Shown: positions 1 to 8,673, counted from the first letter of the stretch. The stretch is 64,000 nucleotides of DNA from Sphingobacterium spiritivorum (GCF_016724845.1 NZ_CP068082.1:3162001-3226000); one strand, 5' to 3'. Made by a program: numbers and translations. The notes: a model not told the origin generated them from the letters alone.

Positions 1-69
1 TTTTATCCAATGGTGGATAGAACTACTAAAAATAAAACCTTACTTATTTTAAACCGTAAGATTAAATAG
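1..69 (+). CDS. Possible 3' end of a gene cut by the window edge
   Basis: Frame 1 is open from the first base and closes with TAG at 67-69. The last 22 codons read FYPMVDRTTKNKTLLILNRK followed by two more residues. It could be the C-terminus of an upstream protein, for example a LytTR-type regulator, but 22 codons are too few to assign a family. Chance is a real alternative. The following 119 bases up to the AraC gene hold nothing else I recognise. Confidence 0.22.
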   Translation, partial: FYPMVDRTTKNKTLLILNRKIK

Positions 70-188
70 CGAACCAATAACAATAAGAATTCCGTTTTAA
101 AATGCCTGCTGCGCATATCTTGCAATACACTTTTTATATTGCCATTAAAAGTAGAATAACGTCTTCAATCTTTTAGAGCCACACTGTA

Positions 189-932
189 ATGAAATATAGA
201 GAAATTGAACCAAACGGATTTTTAAGCGACTTTGTAAAGTGTTTTTGGTATTATGAAACTGCCGGCAAGGAAGTCCTGCACACCATTTTGCCGGATGGAT
301 ATTTTGACCTGATTGCAGAGTTTGAAAACGAAAAATTGACCACCGTAAAACTTACAGGCATATGGACAAAACCGAAAGACATAAGAATTTGCAGAAATAC
401 AACATTCTTCGCCATCAGATTCAAACTTCCGGCAATAGAGTATCTCTTCAGCAAAGAATTGAAATCTATTTTGGATACAAAGGCAGATTTACCTTTTTCG
501 TTCTGGAACATCCATAAATATCAGTACGATGAATTTGAAGGTTTTGTTTCCGGCATTATCCGACATTTAGAAACTTCGCTTAAACATGTGCACCGGATTG
601 ACAGCCGGAAACTGAAATTATTTGAGATTATTTATCAGCAAAAAACGAAAACGGTTTCTGAAATTTCGGATGAAATTATATGGAGCAGCCGACAGATAAA
701 CAGGTATTTCCAATCGAAGTATGGTATTTCTTTAAAAGAATTTTTAAACATAGTCCGTTGCAACGCTGCCTATCCCGAAATTTCAAATGGCAATCTAAAT
801 CCCAATTCCGATTATTTTGACCAGCCCCATTTCATAAAAGAAATTAAGAGACATACGGGTGTAACCCCAAAAGAACTGAACAAAAACGAAAACGACCGAT
901 TTTTACAATTATCAAAGGAAGTGGAAACGTAA
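189..932 (+). CDS. AraC-family transcriptional regulator (DUF6597-type N-terminus)
   Basis: A 247-residue regulator. Residues 1-120 resemble the DUF6597 sensor domain found in front of many Bacteroidota AraC proteins (opening MKYREIEPNGFLSDFVKCFW, then the LPDGYFDLI segment). Residues about 145-235 form the AraC helix-turn-helix pair: the first helix pair lies around VSEISDEIIWSSRQINRYF, and the second around DQPHFIKEIKRHTGVTPKEL, the usual PxxF-type C-terminal signature region. The effector is not deducible. The VOC-family gene follows 30 nt downstream on the same strand and is the likely co-transcribed partner or target. The family assignment is secure; the role is inferred. Confidence 0.85.
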   Translation: MKYREIEPNGFLSDFVKCFWYYETAGKEVLHTILPDGYFDLIAEFENEKLTTVKLTGIWTKPKDIRICRNTTFFAIRFKLPAIEYLFSKELKSILDTKADLPFSFWNIHKYQYDEFEGFVSGIIRHLETSLKHVHRIDSRKLKLFEIIYQQKTKTVSEISDEIIWSSRQINRYFQSKYGISLKEFLNIVRCNAAYPEISNGNLNPNSDYFDQPHFIKEIKRHTGVTPKELNKNENDRFLQLSKEVET

Positions 933-962
933 GTTTGGGATATAATTTTAAACCCGGAAAAA

Positions 963-1385
963 ATGAAAATAAGCAAACTCTCCCCAAACTTTGAAGTAAC
1001 TGACGTAAGAAAAACGGTTGCTTTTTATACCGAAAATTTTGGTTTCAACCTCATTATGGCAGTTCCCCAGACGCAGGACGGAATAGACCCCGCTTTTGCA
1101 GAAAACAAGGAATATGTGTATGCAATGGTGCAAAGGGACGGTGTAGAATTTATGTTTCAACGCTCAGATACATTCAAGGATGATATTGTTTTTTCAAAAG
1201 GACAAAATATAGGTGCAACCGTTTCTTTTTATATGGAAATAGAAGGCATAAAAGAGTTTTATGAAAATCTGAAAGGTGAAAATCTTATAATGACCGAATT
1301 GCAAGCCACATGGTATGGCATGCAGGAATTTTACGTAAAAGACCTGAATGGTTATATTCTTGGATTTGCTGAAAAAGCTGATTAA
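963..1385 (+). CDS. VOC-superfamily (glyoxalase/bleomycin-resistance fold) protein
   Basis: A 140-residue single VOC domain. The start MKISKLSPNFEVTDVRKTVA followed by FYTENFGF is the classical first beta-alpha-beta unit, and GYILGFAEKAD near the C-terminus is the last strand. VOC proteins act as dimers in metal-dependent isomerases, dioxygenases or drug-binding resistance proteins; which applies here cannot be read from the sequence. It sits 30 nt behind the AraC-type regulator, so co-expression is likely. The AT-rich 99 nt behind it contain no gene. Confidence 0.82.
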   Translation: MKISKLSPNFEVTDVRKTVAFYTENFGFNLIMAVPQTQDGIDPAFAENKEYVYAMVQRDGVEFMFQRSDTFKDDIVFSKGQNIGATVSFYMEIEGIKEFYENLKGENLIMTELQATWYGMQEFYVKDLNGYILGFAEKAD

Positions 1386-1484
1386 ATATAAATTTTTGAT
1401 TTCTGAAAAATCACAAAACTATTGTTTGATAAAAAATTAGTATTGATGCTTCCGTTTTTTGCAAATGAGGGTAAGAAGCAGGCA

Positions 1485-1847
1485 CTAAATGTTTATATCA
1501 ATTTCTAAGACTTCATCCGGAAGCCAGCCTTCATCGTTATTGCTTATTTTTCGTGCCCAGCTCCAGCCATTCAGAGACTTTATCTTTATCACCAATTCGT
1601 CTTTGGTTATGTCTAATTCTTTGGCACTATAGTTTTCTAAGATGAGTCCTTGTTTTCCGTCTTCTAAATTTTCAATGATCTGAACAGGAATCCATCCTCC
1701 GAGCTGGTTGTCATTTTCAGCCCAGATCCAGTCTTTCCAATTCTCTTCCGGGGCAAGATTACCCAGTTTTACAATTTCTCCTTTAGATAATTGAATAGGG
1801 TTTTTGTATGATGTTGTATATGAGGTGATTGCTTTCCATGTTTTCAT
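1485..1847 (-). CDS. Protein with two SH3-like domains
   Basis: A 120-residue soluble protein made of two tandem SH3-like folds, each about 55 residues. Repeat 1 runs from KAITSYTTSYKNPIQLSKGE to GGWIPVQIIENL. Repeat 2 runs from AKELDITKDELVIKIKSLNG to EGWLPDEVLEI. Each has the alanine-x-x-aspartate or serine-type opening, the acidic turn with tryptophans and a terminal GWxPxxxxE strand. There is no signal peptide, so a cytoplasmic binding role is most likely. Partner unknown. The gene stands alone between two AT-rich spacers. Confidence 0.65.
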   Translation of the reverse strand: MKTWKAITSYTTSYKNPIQLSKGEIVKLGNLAPEENWKDWIWAENDNQLGGWIPVQIIENLEDGKQGLILENYSAKELDITKDELVIKIKSLNGWSWARKISNNDEGWLPDEVLEIDINI

Positions 1848-2010
1848 AATTCAAAAGGCTGTTTTGAGTATTGTTTTTATAGTTATGCGAATTGCTGTTA
1901 CTGATAAATATGATTTTTTAATATTGGAAATAAAAGTCCTTGAAAAATTCATTTTTTATACCAATGCCATTTTACAATAGGCGTTGAAGACTTTTGCAAA
2001 GAAATTTTTA

Positions 2011-3105
2011 CTAATGCGGTCTAAATCGTTCAAAGGATTGCCAGTATTTGTCTTTATATATGTTATATTTTATGTCTAACTTATTTGAATATTTTTTTGA
2101 CAGTTCGTGTAATACTTTGGACGGTTTTCTGAAGTCGTGACAGGCAAAGTAAATTTCTCTTGAATTGTCTGCCGTTTGCCTGCCGATATTCAGATAGCCG
2201 TCAATGTCTTTTAGTTTAAGCATTACTTGGTCTTCTAATTCGTTGAGCAGTTCATATGTGTTTTTATCAGGCATGCCGTTATTGTTGCTGTCCTTGTAAT
2301 TGATTTCAATTGTTAAAATCCATGGATGTGATGCCTTGCTGTTCCACTGCCGTAATGTCGAATTGACAATCGCTATCAAAGGTAGGCCGTTATTAAGTTC
2401 AGCTTCCAGACTGGCATAACTGTCGTTTTCGGTATTGTAACGAATTCCGCTATATTTTTCAACAAATTCTTTTTCTCTCCAAATCAGGTAGTCTTTAAGT
2501 TTGATAATAGGAATTGGTTCTTTCTCTGCTTGCTCTCTGGAAATTACTATGGCGTTGTCTATTGTGGTGACCGCATTTAGTTCTCCGAGATAATTGTCAA
2601 GGAAAATGAATGTTCCATTGATAATTGTTGATTTGTCCTCTTCATTATAATTGCTGTGCATGATTACAATGTCAACCTCATCAGGATAACCTGCATGGTC
2701 AATGGCATAAAACGAAAGATTGTTGCTGTTAAATTCGTAATTACCCATTTTTATCCCCAGGTTTTCAATATCAACGGAAGGTTTTAGTGCTGTAAATTTC
2801 CAATGAGGTAGCGTTGGTGCGGCATTCACAAGTTCTTCAACAAATACGATGTTCTGAATAATTCCGTCTGGAGTGAAGACTAACTCTGCGGTATTATCGT
2901 TGAGCATCCCCACTAAAAAGTAAAAGCCATCTTTAATTTCGCCCAGCTTTTGAGATAATTTGTCAAAAAAGTCTTTTTCGGGATTTTTGCCGTTTTTGAT
3001 GATGTTATGAAATGTTTGTTCGTTAGCTTGAAACCATGCCCAAAAATCCTGATAGGTTTTAACTGTTTCTTTCTTGTTGCCGAAAATGTTTTTTAGAAAA
3101 CTCAT
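2011..3105 (-). CDS. DUF695 domain protein
   Basis: A 364-residue cytoplasmic protein without signal peptide or membrane segments. Residues 1-190 form an uncharacterised domain beginning MSFLKNIFGNKKET. The C-terminal part, about residues 205-364, matches the DUF695 type: an ASLEAELNNGLPLIAIVNST opening, a central region with an NNNGMPDKNTYELLNELED segment and the ending DKYWQSFERFRPH. DUF695 has no established biochemical function. The upstream 236 nt contain no coding sequence I can support. Confidence is high that it is a gene and moderate for the domain name. Confidence 0.75.
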   Translation of the reverse strand: MSFLKNIFGNKKETVKTYQDFWAWFQANEQTFHNIIKNGKNPEKDFFDKLSQKLGEIKDGFYFLVGMLNDNTAELVFTPDGIIQNIVFVEELVNAAPTLPHWKFTALKPSVDIENLGIKMGNYEFNSNNLSFYAIDHAGYPDEVDIVIMHSNYNEEDKSTIINGTFIFLDNYLGELNAVTTIDNAIVISREQAEKEPIPIIKLKDYLIWREKEFVEKYSGIRYNTENDSYASLEAELNNGLPLIAIVNSTLRQWNSKASHPWILTIEINYKDSNNNGMPDKNTYELLNELEDQVMLKLKDIDGYLNIGRQTADNSREIYFACHDFRKPSKVLHELSKKYSNKLDIKYNIYKDKYWQSFERFRPH

Positions 3106-3516
3106 TTTTGTTAGTTCTTGGTATGTGTTTTACTGTTAGTTTAGCCTTACAGCCAATGTGATTATAAATACTATGAATCTACTCAAAATATTTTAGTATA
3201 CAGTTAAGCTTGTTATCTTTTTTGTTTTGGGGATACCGGAGCCTGTTGGCTAATTCTAACTTGTTGCATAACAGGGTGGTGAACAAGTAATATTATATTT
3301 CTATGAGATCCTTCAAATCAATATATATCCTTCAATTTTTGTCATATCATATTTAAATCCTTTAGTATGTAAATTATTTCTTTGAGAGATTTTTCTAAAG
3401 TTGTTTGAATTTTGTTGTGTTTTTCTTCTAAAATTCGGTTCTGTGCCCAGGTTTCAGGAGTATAACCTATAAACTTTATAATATAAATAATAAATAACGT
3501 AACACTCTGATAAATA
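3106..3516. other. Non-coding spacer between the DUF695 and MFS genes
   Basis: About 410 AT-rich bases without a convincing gene. One 61-codon frame on the minus strand (3342-3527) is open, with a hydrophobic start and a charged helix, but its start codon lies inside the promoter of the MFS gene and I do not accept it. No transfer RNA, clear repeat or terminator was found. Confidence 0.4.
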
Positions 3517-3524
3517 TAACTTTG
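3517..3524 (+). promoter_or_regulatory. -7 box TAACTTTG of the MFS gene
   Basis: TAACTTTG matches the Bacteroidota sigma-A -7 element TAnnTTTG exactly. No good TTTG lies at -33. The box decides the start of the following gene: an in-frame start at 3522 would fall inside the promoter, so ATG 3555 is the first usable start, leaving a leader of about 25 nt. Confidence 0.6.
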
Positions 3525-3554
3525 CATTTTAGCGCTCTAAAACAGACGAGAATT

Positions 3555-4739
3555 ATGAATGCAAATGTTAGGTGGAGTAATGTATATATCCTGTTTGTTT
3601 CACAAGCGCTTTATCAGACGGTTTCCATACTTGTGATCACATTGTCAGGGATCATCGGTATGCAAATGGCACCTGATAAGAATCTGGCAACACTACCTGT
3701 GGCCATGACTACTATAGGCGCAGCAATCATGATGATACCTGCTTCTTTGATTATGAAGAAAACAGGCCAAAGGAAAGCTTTTATGATAGGTACAGTCATT
3801 GGTGCTTTATCCGGAGTCGTATCGTGGTATGGTATTATCCACCAGTCCTTTTGGATATTTTCGATTGGAAATATGTTGTTGGGTATCTATCAGGGTTTTA
3901 CACAATACTATCGTTTTGCAGCGGCAGATTCTGTTCCGGAGTATGCAAAGAGTAAAGCTATCTCCTGGGTAATAGGTGGTGGTATTGTTGCTGCTTTTGC
4001 GGGACCTAATCTCGCGAGATTTACACAAGATTTAGGCGCTGTACCCTATGCGTATTCTTATCTTTCAACTATTCTGCTGAGTATTGCTGCTTTGGGGGTG
4101 GTAGCCTTTCTGAGGCTTGATAAGAATGTTGTTTTGAAGACGGGTAAATCCACATCATCCGGTCGCTCACTAAAGGAAATCATTAAAGACAAAAATACTG
4201 TTCTGGCCTTGTTTTCTTCTTCTACTGCTTTTGCTGTAATGGGGATGTCTATGACTGCTACACCTATAGCCATGCATGATTTCGGACATTCCTCCAGTGA
4301 TACGGCAATGGTTATCCAATGGCATGTATTGGGTATGTTTTTGCCATCTTTTTTTACAGGTGCTCTTATTCAGAGATTTGGTGTACATCGCATCATTCTC
4401 ACAGGAGTATTAATTCTGTTTACATACTTAATTGTTGCGCTTTCAGGGATCCACTTTATCAATTTTATAATAGGATTATTTATTGTTGGACTAGGTTGGA
4501 ATTTCTTGTTTATAGGAGGGTCTTCAGCACTTACAAAAGTTTACAGACCTGAAGAAAAAGAGAAAACTCAGGCCTTCCACGATTTTACCGTCTTTGCCAT
4601 TATCAGTATTTCAAGTTTTTTTGCAGGTAGTTTGTTTAATCTATGGGGGTGGATAGGATTAAATCTGGTATTACTGCCATTACTTATCCTTACATCTGTG
4701 CTGGTCATACGGGTTATCAAGAGTGGTAATAATTCGTAA
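3555..4739 (+). CDS. Major facilitator superfamily transporter
   Basis: A 394-residue inner-membrane permease with about 12 hydrophobic helices in two halves separated by a charged loop (around LDKNVVLKTGKSTSSGRSLK). The loop between helices 2 and 3, ASLIMKKTGQRKAFMIG, corresponds to the MFS motif A region. It looks like the small YfjR/YbfB-like or drug-efflux MFS group, but the substrate cannot be assigned. ATG 3555 (MNANVRWSNVYIL) is chosen because a -7 box ends at 3524. The His-rich protein gene follows 86 nt downstream and may be co-transcribed. Confidence 0.85.
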   Translation: MNANVRWSNVYILFVSQALYQTVSILVITLSGIIGMQMAPDKNLATLPVAMTTIGAAIMMIPASLIMKKTGQRKAFMIGTVIGALSGVVSWYGIIHQSFWIFSIGNMLLGIYQGFTQYYRFAAADSVPEYAKSKAISWVIGGGIVAAFAGPNLARFTQDLGAVPYAYSYLSTILLSIAALGVVAFLRLDKNVVLKTGKSTSSGRSLKEIIKDKNTVLALFSSSTAFAVMGMSMTATPIAMHDFGHSSSDTAMVIQWHVLGMFLPSFFTGALIQRFGVHRIILTGVLILFTYLIVALSGIHFINFIIGLFIVGLGWNFLFIGGSSALTKVYRPEEKEKTQAFHDFTVFAIISISSFFAGSLFNLWGWIGLNLVLLPLLILTSVLVIRVIKSGNNS

Positions 4740-4825
4740 ATATTATAACTCTATTCAGGAATATCGTAACAATAGAAATTCTTAATAATGGAGCTTTGTA
4801 TGTTAAGAAATATAAATTATTAAAT

Positions 4826-5572
4826 ATGAATACACATGAGCATACAGACCCGCCGAAAGTAAAAGTGATTTTCGAGCCGCAGATAATAGAAGCAAATAAA
4901 CCAGCTTATTTTGTTATTTCAGTTACGGAGGATGGTAAGAATGTTCCTTTGGAAGTCGTCCATACTATGAAAATGCATCTTCTGGTGGTCAATGAAGAAT
5001 TGACATGGTTTGATCATATTCACCCCGAGAAGCAAGCAGACGGGACTTATTATGTCTCGGAAACTTTTCCATCAGCAGGAAAGTATTTATTCTTTATTGA
5101 CTATAAGCCGGTAGGTCTTCCAGCAAATGTAAGTATGAAACTTGTTGGAGTACAGGGGCGACGCCTTCGTCAGATACCAGAACAGGATATAAAATTGGTT
5201 TCAGTTGTTGATGGTTATACCGTTACTTTACTTAATGGCAATGATCTAAAGACAAATACAGGACAGAGCCTGCAATTTTCGATAGAAAAGAATGGTAAAA
5301 ACCTGGATGAAAAAGACATGGAGCAGTACCTTGGAGCAAATGCTCATATTGTAATGATCAGCCAGGCAGATAAGGATTTTCTTCACATTCATCCAATGTC
5401 AGATCATCGTTTTCCTATATATGCACATACCTATATCAGGAAATCCGGCTTATACAGAATGTGGGTACAGTTCAAAACAGACGGAAAGGTACATACAGCT
5501 GATTTTACTGTTCTGACCTCTGAGGGTGAGATGCAAGGCGGAGACCACAATAGTCATGGAGCCCATCATTAG
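4826..5572 (+). CDS. His-rich beta-sandwich protein, possible metal binder
   Basis: A 248-residue protein starting MNTHEHTDPPKVKV. It appears to hold two similar immunoglobulin-like halves, each with a His-Ile-His-Pro motif: WFDHIHPEKQADGTY in the first and FLHIHPMSDHRFP in the second, each followed by a strand ending in SAGKYLFF or KSGLYRMWVQF. The C-terminus is His-rich (GGDHNSHGAHH). No signal peptide is visible with this start; an in-frame ATG 30 nt upstream adds ten residues and still gives none. The histidine pattern suggests copper or another transition metal (inference). The gene ends in a hairpin terminator at 5666-5689. Confidence 0.65.
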   Translation: MNTHEHTDPPKVKVIFEPQIIEANKPAYFVISVTEDGKNVPLEVVHTMKMHLLVVNEELTWFDHIHPEKQADGTYYVSETFPSAGKYLFFIDYKPVGLPANVSMKLVGVQGRRLRQIPEQDIKLVSVVDGYTVTLLNGNDLKTNTGQSLQFSIEKNGKNLDEKDMEQYLGANAHIVMISQADKDFLHIHPMSDHRFPIYAHTYIRKSGLYRMWVQFKTDGKVHTADFTVLTSEGEMQGGDHNSHGAHH

Positions 5573-5665
5573 ATGAATTCCATATCCCCAAAAATCTAAC
5601 AATTTTCTATTTTAATAAATTAAAAAACCGGTATAATCTATACTTTATTATCCCGGAATCAGGAA

Positions 5666-5699
5666 GGGCAGAAGCAGACATTTCTGCCCGCCTGTTTTT
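5666..5699 (+). terminator. Rho-independent terminator
   Basis: Perfect 8-bp stem GGGCAGAA/TTCTGCCC (5666-5673 with 5682-5689), an 8-nt loop, then a GCCTGTTTTTA tract. It ends transcription of the His-rich gene and abuts the convergent thioredoxin-fold gene. Confidence 0.75.
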
Positions 5700-6861
5700 A
5701 TTGTTTATCAGACAAAGCCTTATCCAGTTCTTCTCCTAAAGTCGTTTCACGCTCCTCGGTATATCCGTATACGCTATAAGATATATACCCGTTTTTGTCA
5801 ATAATATAGAAAAACGGGGCTCCGGGTGCGTTATATTTCTCTTTAATCTGCTGTGCATCATAAATGACAGGAAAATTGATTTGATTAGTTGCTGTATACT
5901 GCATAAGTTCTTTTTTTGAGCTGCCAAACAGGCTCAAAACCACTACTTCTTTGTTTTGATATTTATCTGTCAGATTATTCATCATTCCTATTGACAGTTG
6001 ATTACCAAGACAACTGATGTCCGTCATGAATAATAGTAGTGTCTTACCTGCAAAAGACTTTGAGGAATACGTGCTCTCTAACATATCTTTACCTGTCCAT
6101 TCCGGCGCTGGAGTACCTTTTTTTAACAGCTCTTTTTTCTCATAAGGTTTATAACCCGGAGGAATCTGAAAGTTTAACAGATAATTTTTCCGGGAATTTA
6201 TATTAAAATCCGAAAATACAGATCTGGAGTGCATCGAAAGTTCAATCGTGTTATTGTCTGCTGCATAGTTTGATTTTGAAATAATAGTATAGCTTTTGGG
6301 TAGAAATGTAGTTTTATCCACGGCAAAATACATATCAATAAATGCTCTTTGTTCGTTAATAACCGAATCGAAAGCATTGACAAAAAAGTAGAAATAGTTC
6401 TGTGTGTCAATTGTGGTATCATTGAGTTGTTTTATTTTATCAGGAGCAGTTTGCTGTATTTTACTTACCGTTTTTTGTAGTTCTCCATCGGAGAATATAT
6501 CCGCATTCCCTATCCTAAGGGCTTTATAATCTTTCGTCGTATACGTACCATCTTTTTCAAAATCATATATTTTTTTATCAGCATAGACCGTTCTGGATGC
6601 ATAATTTTTATCCTTTATTGTCGTACTGACGTCTGCATATGGTAATTTATAGTTGGGGTCAAAGAAAACAGTTACCTCCCTGTAGATTGTAGCGGTGTCA
6701 TTTCCAAAGGGATTTTTATCATAGCTTATCTGATTATAGGATATACTTTCAATTTTTTCCAGTTGCTTAAGCATGCTTTCAACTGGTTTAATTGAGGTTG
6801 ATTGTGCGTACAACTGAACTGCCAAGAGGTTTAAAGCAATAAGCGTAATTATAGTTCTCAT
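5698..6861 (-). CDS. Exported thioredoxin-fold (TlpA/AhpC-like) protein lacking CxxC
   Basis: A 387-residue exported protein. Residues 1-20 are a Sec signal peptide ending YAQ. Residues 25-240 resemble the N-terminal lipocalin-like or DUF region common in front of Bacteroidota TlpA proteins. Residues about 245-387 form a peroxiredoxin/thioredoxin-like domain: KKGTPAPEWTGKDM start, LLLFMTDISCLGN active-site loop, then GAPFFYIIDKNGYIS with the expected cis-proline strand. The canonical WCxxC is replaced by DISCLGN, leaving one cysteine, so classical disulfide reductase chemistry is doubtful; a peroxiredoxin-like single-cysteine or structural role is possible. Confidence 0.78.
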   Translation of the reverse strand: MRTIITLIALNLLAVQLYAQSTSIKPVESMLKQLEKIESISYNQISYDKNPFGNDTATIYREVTVFFDPNYKLPYADVSTTIKDKNYASRTVYADKKIYDFEKDGTYTTKDYKALRIGNADIFSDGELQKTVSKIQQTAPDKIKQLNDTTIDTQNYFYFFVNAFDSVINEQRAFIDMYFAVDKTTFLPKSYTIISKSNYAADNNTIELSMHSRSVFSDFNINSRKNYLLNFQIPPGYKPYEKKELLKKGTPAPEWTGKDMLESTYSSKSFAGKTLLLFMTDISCLGNQLSIGMMNNLTDKYQNKEVVVLSLFGSSKKELMQYTATNQINFPVIYDAQQIKEKYNAPGAPFFYIIDKNGYISYSVYGYTEERETTLGEELDKALSDKQ

Positions 6862-6952
6862 TTTAATAGCTGTAATGTTTTAAATATTCTTGTCCAGATA
6901 TTTAGGTGTCAATCTGCATGCAAATTAAGAGTAGCCCGTTCTTTATTATTTT

Positions 6953-7450
6953 CTATATTGAACTTGTCCAATTTGAACTTGCCAGCACTACAGATGTTTC
7001 TATTTGTCGGATGGGAATTGTCCAGTATCTGGGTAATAAAATATTTATTTCTGATCTTTCTAAAAGTCTGAATCCATTTTTAAGGTAGAAACTGATTGCC
7101 CACTTTGCATCTGTCCATGTGCCAATAAGTACAGGTGTTGTCGCCATTGAATTTAGATGCGCTAATAATTGTCTTCCTATACCTTTACTTCTTTCCTTTG
7201 TGCGAACATAGGCATGACGAATAAGTGTGACTTCACTTTTGTATTGAATTCCCATTACACCAATAAGTGTTTTACCTTCTTTGTACCCCCAGAATTCAAC
7301 ACCATCAGCAATTTGGTTTTTTAATTCAAGTTCGGTCATATATGGTTCATGCCATCTATCATCAGGAATTACCCCTTTATATGCAATTGATGCATCGTTA
7401 ATGATTTCATAAATTTCATTAAGGTCCTTTTGTTCACATTTTATAATCAT
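6953..7450 (-). CDS. GNAT-family N-acetyltransferase
   Basis: A 165-residue protein with the GNAT fold. The acetyl-CoA binding loop reads RTKERSKGIGRQLLAHL (Q/RxxGxG/A type, around residues 88-104), preceded by GVMGIQYKSEVTLIRHAYV and followed by SFYLKNGFRLLE, the typical late helix-strand. The N-terminal MIIKCEQKDLNEIYEIINDA is also characteristic. The last 25 residues diverge from the fold. The substrate is unknown. It stands alone on the minus strand; the AT-rich 200 nt upstream hold a hairpin serving the neighbouring lipoprotein gene. Confidence 0.85.
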   Translation of the reverse strand: MIIKCEQKDLNEIYEIINDASIAYKGVIPDDRWHEPYMTELELKNQIADGVEFWGYKEGKTLIGVMGIQYKSEVTLIRHAYVRTKERSKGIGRQLLAHLNSMATTPVLIGTWTDAKWAISFYLKNGFRLLERSEINILLPRYWTIPIRQIETSVVLASSNWTSSI

Positions 7451-7595
7451 AAAGTTTCATTTTTTACCTGGGATAGCCAACTTCTAATATCAGAAATTAA
7501 TAGCAGAGCTACAAGATGCAGATGTGTTAAGAAAGATTAATAAATATCTTGCAACTGACAGATCCGTTTTTAAATATTATCAACTGTCTATAGTG

Positions 7596-7629
7596 AAAGA
7601 GCCAATTCCACTTTTGGAACTGGCTCTTT
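7596..7629 (-). terminator. Hairpin terminator behind the lipoprotein gene
   Basis: A 15-bp stem with one A-C mismatch (7596-7610 with 7615-7629) and a CTTT loop. It lies 26 nt past the stop codon of the minus-strand lipoprotein gene. Poly-T tracts are short on both sides, so termination is likely but not certain. Confidence 0.6.
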
Positions 7630-7654
7630 AAAATATATTAAAAATAGAAAATGG

Positions 7655-8062
7655 CTAGAAAATATATTCAATTGATCCTTTTAAACTGTCTGCTGCAGAT
7701 TTGAAGGATTCTGTTTTTACGACCTTTTCATCTACTTTGATTTCTAAGGTGATTTCTCCGTTTCCGGCAGAAGCGAAAGCTAATTTTGCTTTCTCCCCTT
7801 GTTTTGAGATTAATCTTGGAACAGATTTATTGAAAGGAACTTGTCCATTTGTTTGTACAGAGTCTTTTCCTGTACTGTCTGTAAAAGTCAACTTACCCAT
7901 TTTAATATCCTTGGATTTGGAAGTTATGCTGTAAGCAATTTTCACATTTTTGGGATATGTCGATACATTATTGTCGTCTTTATCACAAGAATACAATAAA
8001 GAAATACTTAATAATACTGTAAGAGCTGCTAAAATACCTGATTTGAAATTCATCTTTTTCAT
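7655..8062 (-). CDS. Small lipoprotein, function unknown
   Basis: A 135-residue protein with a type II signal peptide: a charged start MKKMNFKSG, a hydrophobic core and a lipobox ending LLYSC before DKDDN. The acidic residues after the cysteine resemble the Bacteroidota lipoprotein export signal for surface display (inference). The mature part of about 110 residues is rich in beta strands (KIAYSITSKSKDIKMGKLTF, GNGEITLEIKVDEK) and matches no family I know. It is divergent from the BlaI-type gene, with 160 nt between them. Confidence 0.7.
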   Translation of the reverse strand: MKKMNFKSGILAALTVLLSISLLYSCDKDDNNVSTYPKNVKIAYSITSKSKDIKMGKLTFTDSTGKDSVQTNGQVPFNKSVPRLISKQGEKAKLAFASAGNGEITLEIKVDEKVVKTESFKSAADSLKGSIEYIF

Positions 8063-8243
8063 TTCTTTTTTGTTAAAAGTTTAAAATTAATTAGATGATT
8101 GCCGGCAAATCATTTTTCAATAATCTAAACGCAGGCGACTTGATTTTTGCTACAGTAATATCTTTTTAAAGATAATGGTAGATTAAGTTTTAAATTTAAT
8201 TTATTCATAATCAGTATTTTGTGATTTTATTTTACCTCAGCTA

Positions 8244-8276
8244 TTGTGTAATTAAAAATATGCTCTACATTTGTAG
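8244..8276 (+). promoter_or_regulatory. Promoter with overlapping BlaI/CopY-type operator
   Basis: TTG at 8244-8246, a 19-nt spacer and TACATTTG at 8266-8273 form a full Bacteroidota promoter. The -7 box is embedded in the palindrome CTACATTTGTAG (8265-8276), with perfect 5-bp arms around TT. TACAnnTGTA is the established core operator of BlaI, MecI and CopY repressors. Binding of the downstream repressor would therefore cover the -7 box, giving autoregulation. Confidence 0.72.
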
Positions 8277-8277
8277 A

Positions 8278-8673
8278 ATGAATTCTAATAACATAGAGAC
8301 GAGTTTATCCAAAAAGGAAGAAGAGTTGATGGATTATATCTGGCAATCGGGCAAACCATTTCTGAAAGATATCATCGAATGTTATCCTGATCCCAAACCC
8401 GCTACCACAACAATTGCGACATTGTTGAAGCGATTACAGGATAAGGGGGTGATTGATTATGAGACGTTTGGCAATTCGAGAAGATATTTTCCGTTAATTA
8501 AAAAAGACGCATATTTTTCAAATCAGATGAGCGGAATGATTAAGCAGTTTTTCAATGATTCAGCACTTCAGTTTGCCTCTTTTTTTACGACTTCATCCAA
8601 CCTAAGTGATAAAGAGCTGGAAGGCTTAAGAAAAATAGTAGACCAAGAACTTAAAAAAAGAAAAGATGATTGA
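8278..8673 (+). CDS. BlaI/MecI/CopY-family repressor
   Basis: A 131-residue winged-helix repressor. The start MNSNNIETSLSKKEEELMDY leads into the DNA-binding wing (WQSGKPFLKDIIECYP, then TTIATLLKRLQDKGVIDY). The C-terminal half (FFNDSALQFASFF to LRKIVDQELKKR) is the dimerisation region cleaved or released by the partner protease in this family. ATG 8278 is chosen because the promoter's -7 box ends at 8273; earlier in-frame starts lie upstream of transcription. The leader is then nearly absent. The gene overlaps the M56 antirepressor by 8 nt, so they form a regulatory pair. Confidence 0.9.
   Translation: MNSNNIETSLSKKEEELMDYIWQSGKPFLKDIIECYPDPKPATTTIATLLKRLQDKGVIDYETFGNSRRYFPLIKKDAYFSNQMSGMIKQFFNDSALQFASFFTTSSNLSDKELEGLRKIVDQELKKRKDD

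Noticed and set aside
3342..3527. 61-codon frame on the minus strand with a hydrophobic start and helical end
   Set aside because: Its start codon lies in the MFS promoter and no upstream signal or family supports it.
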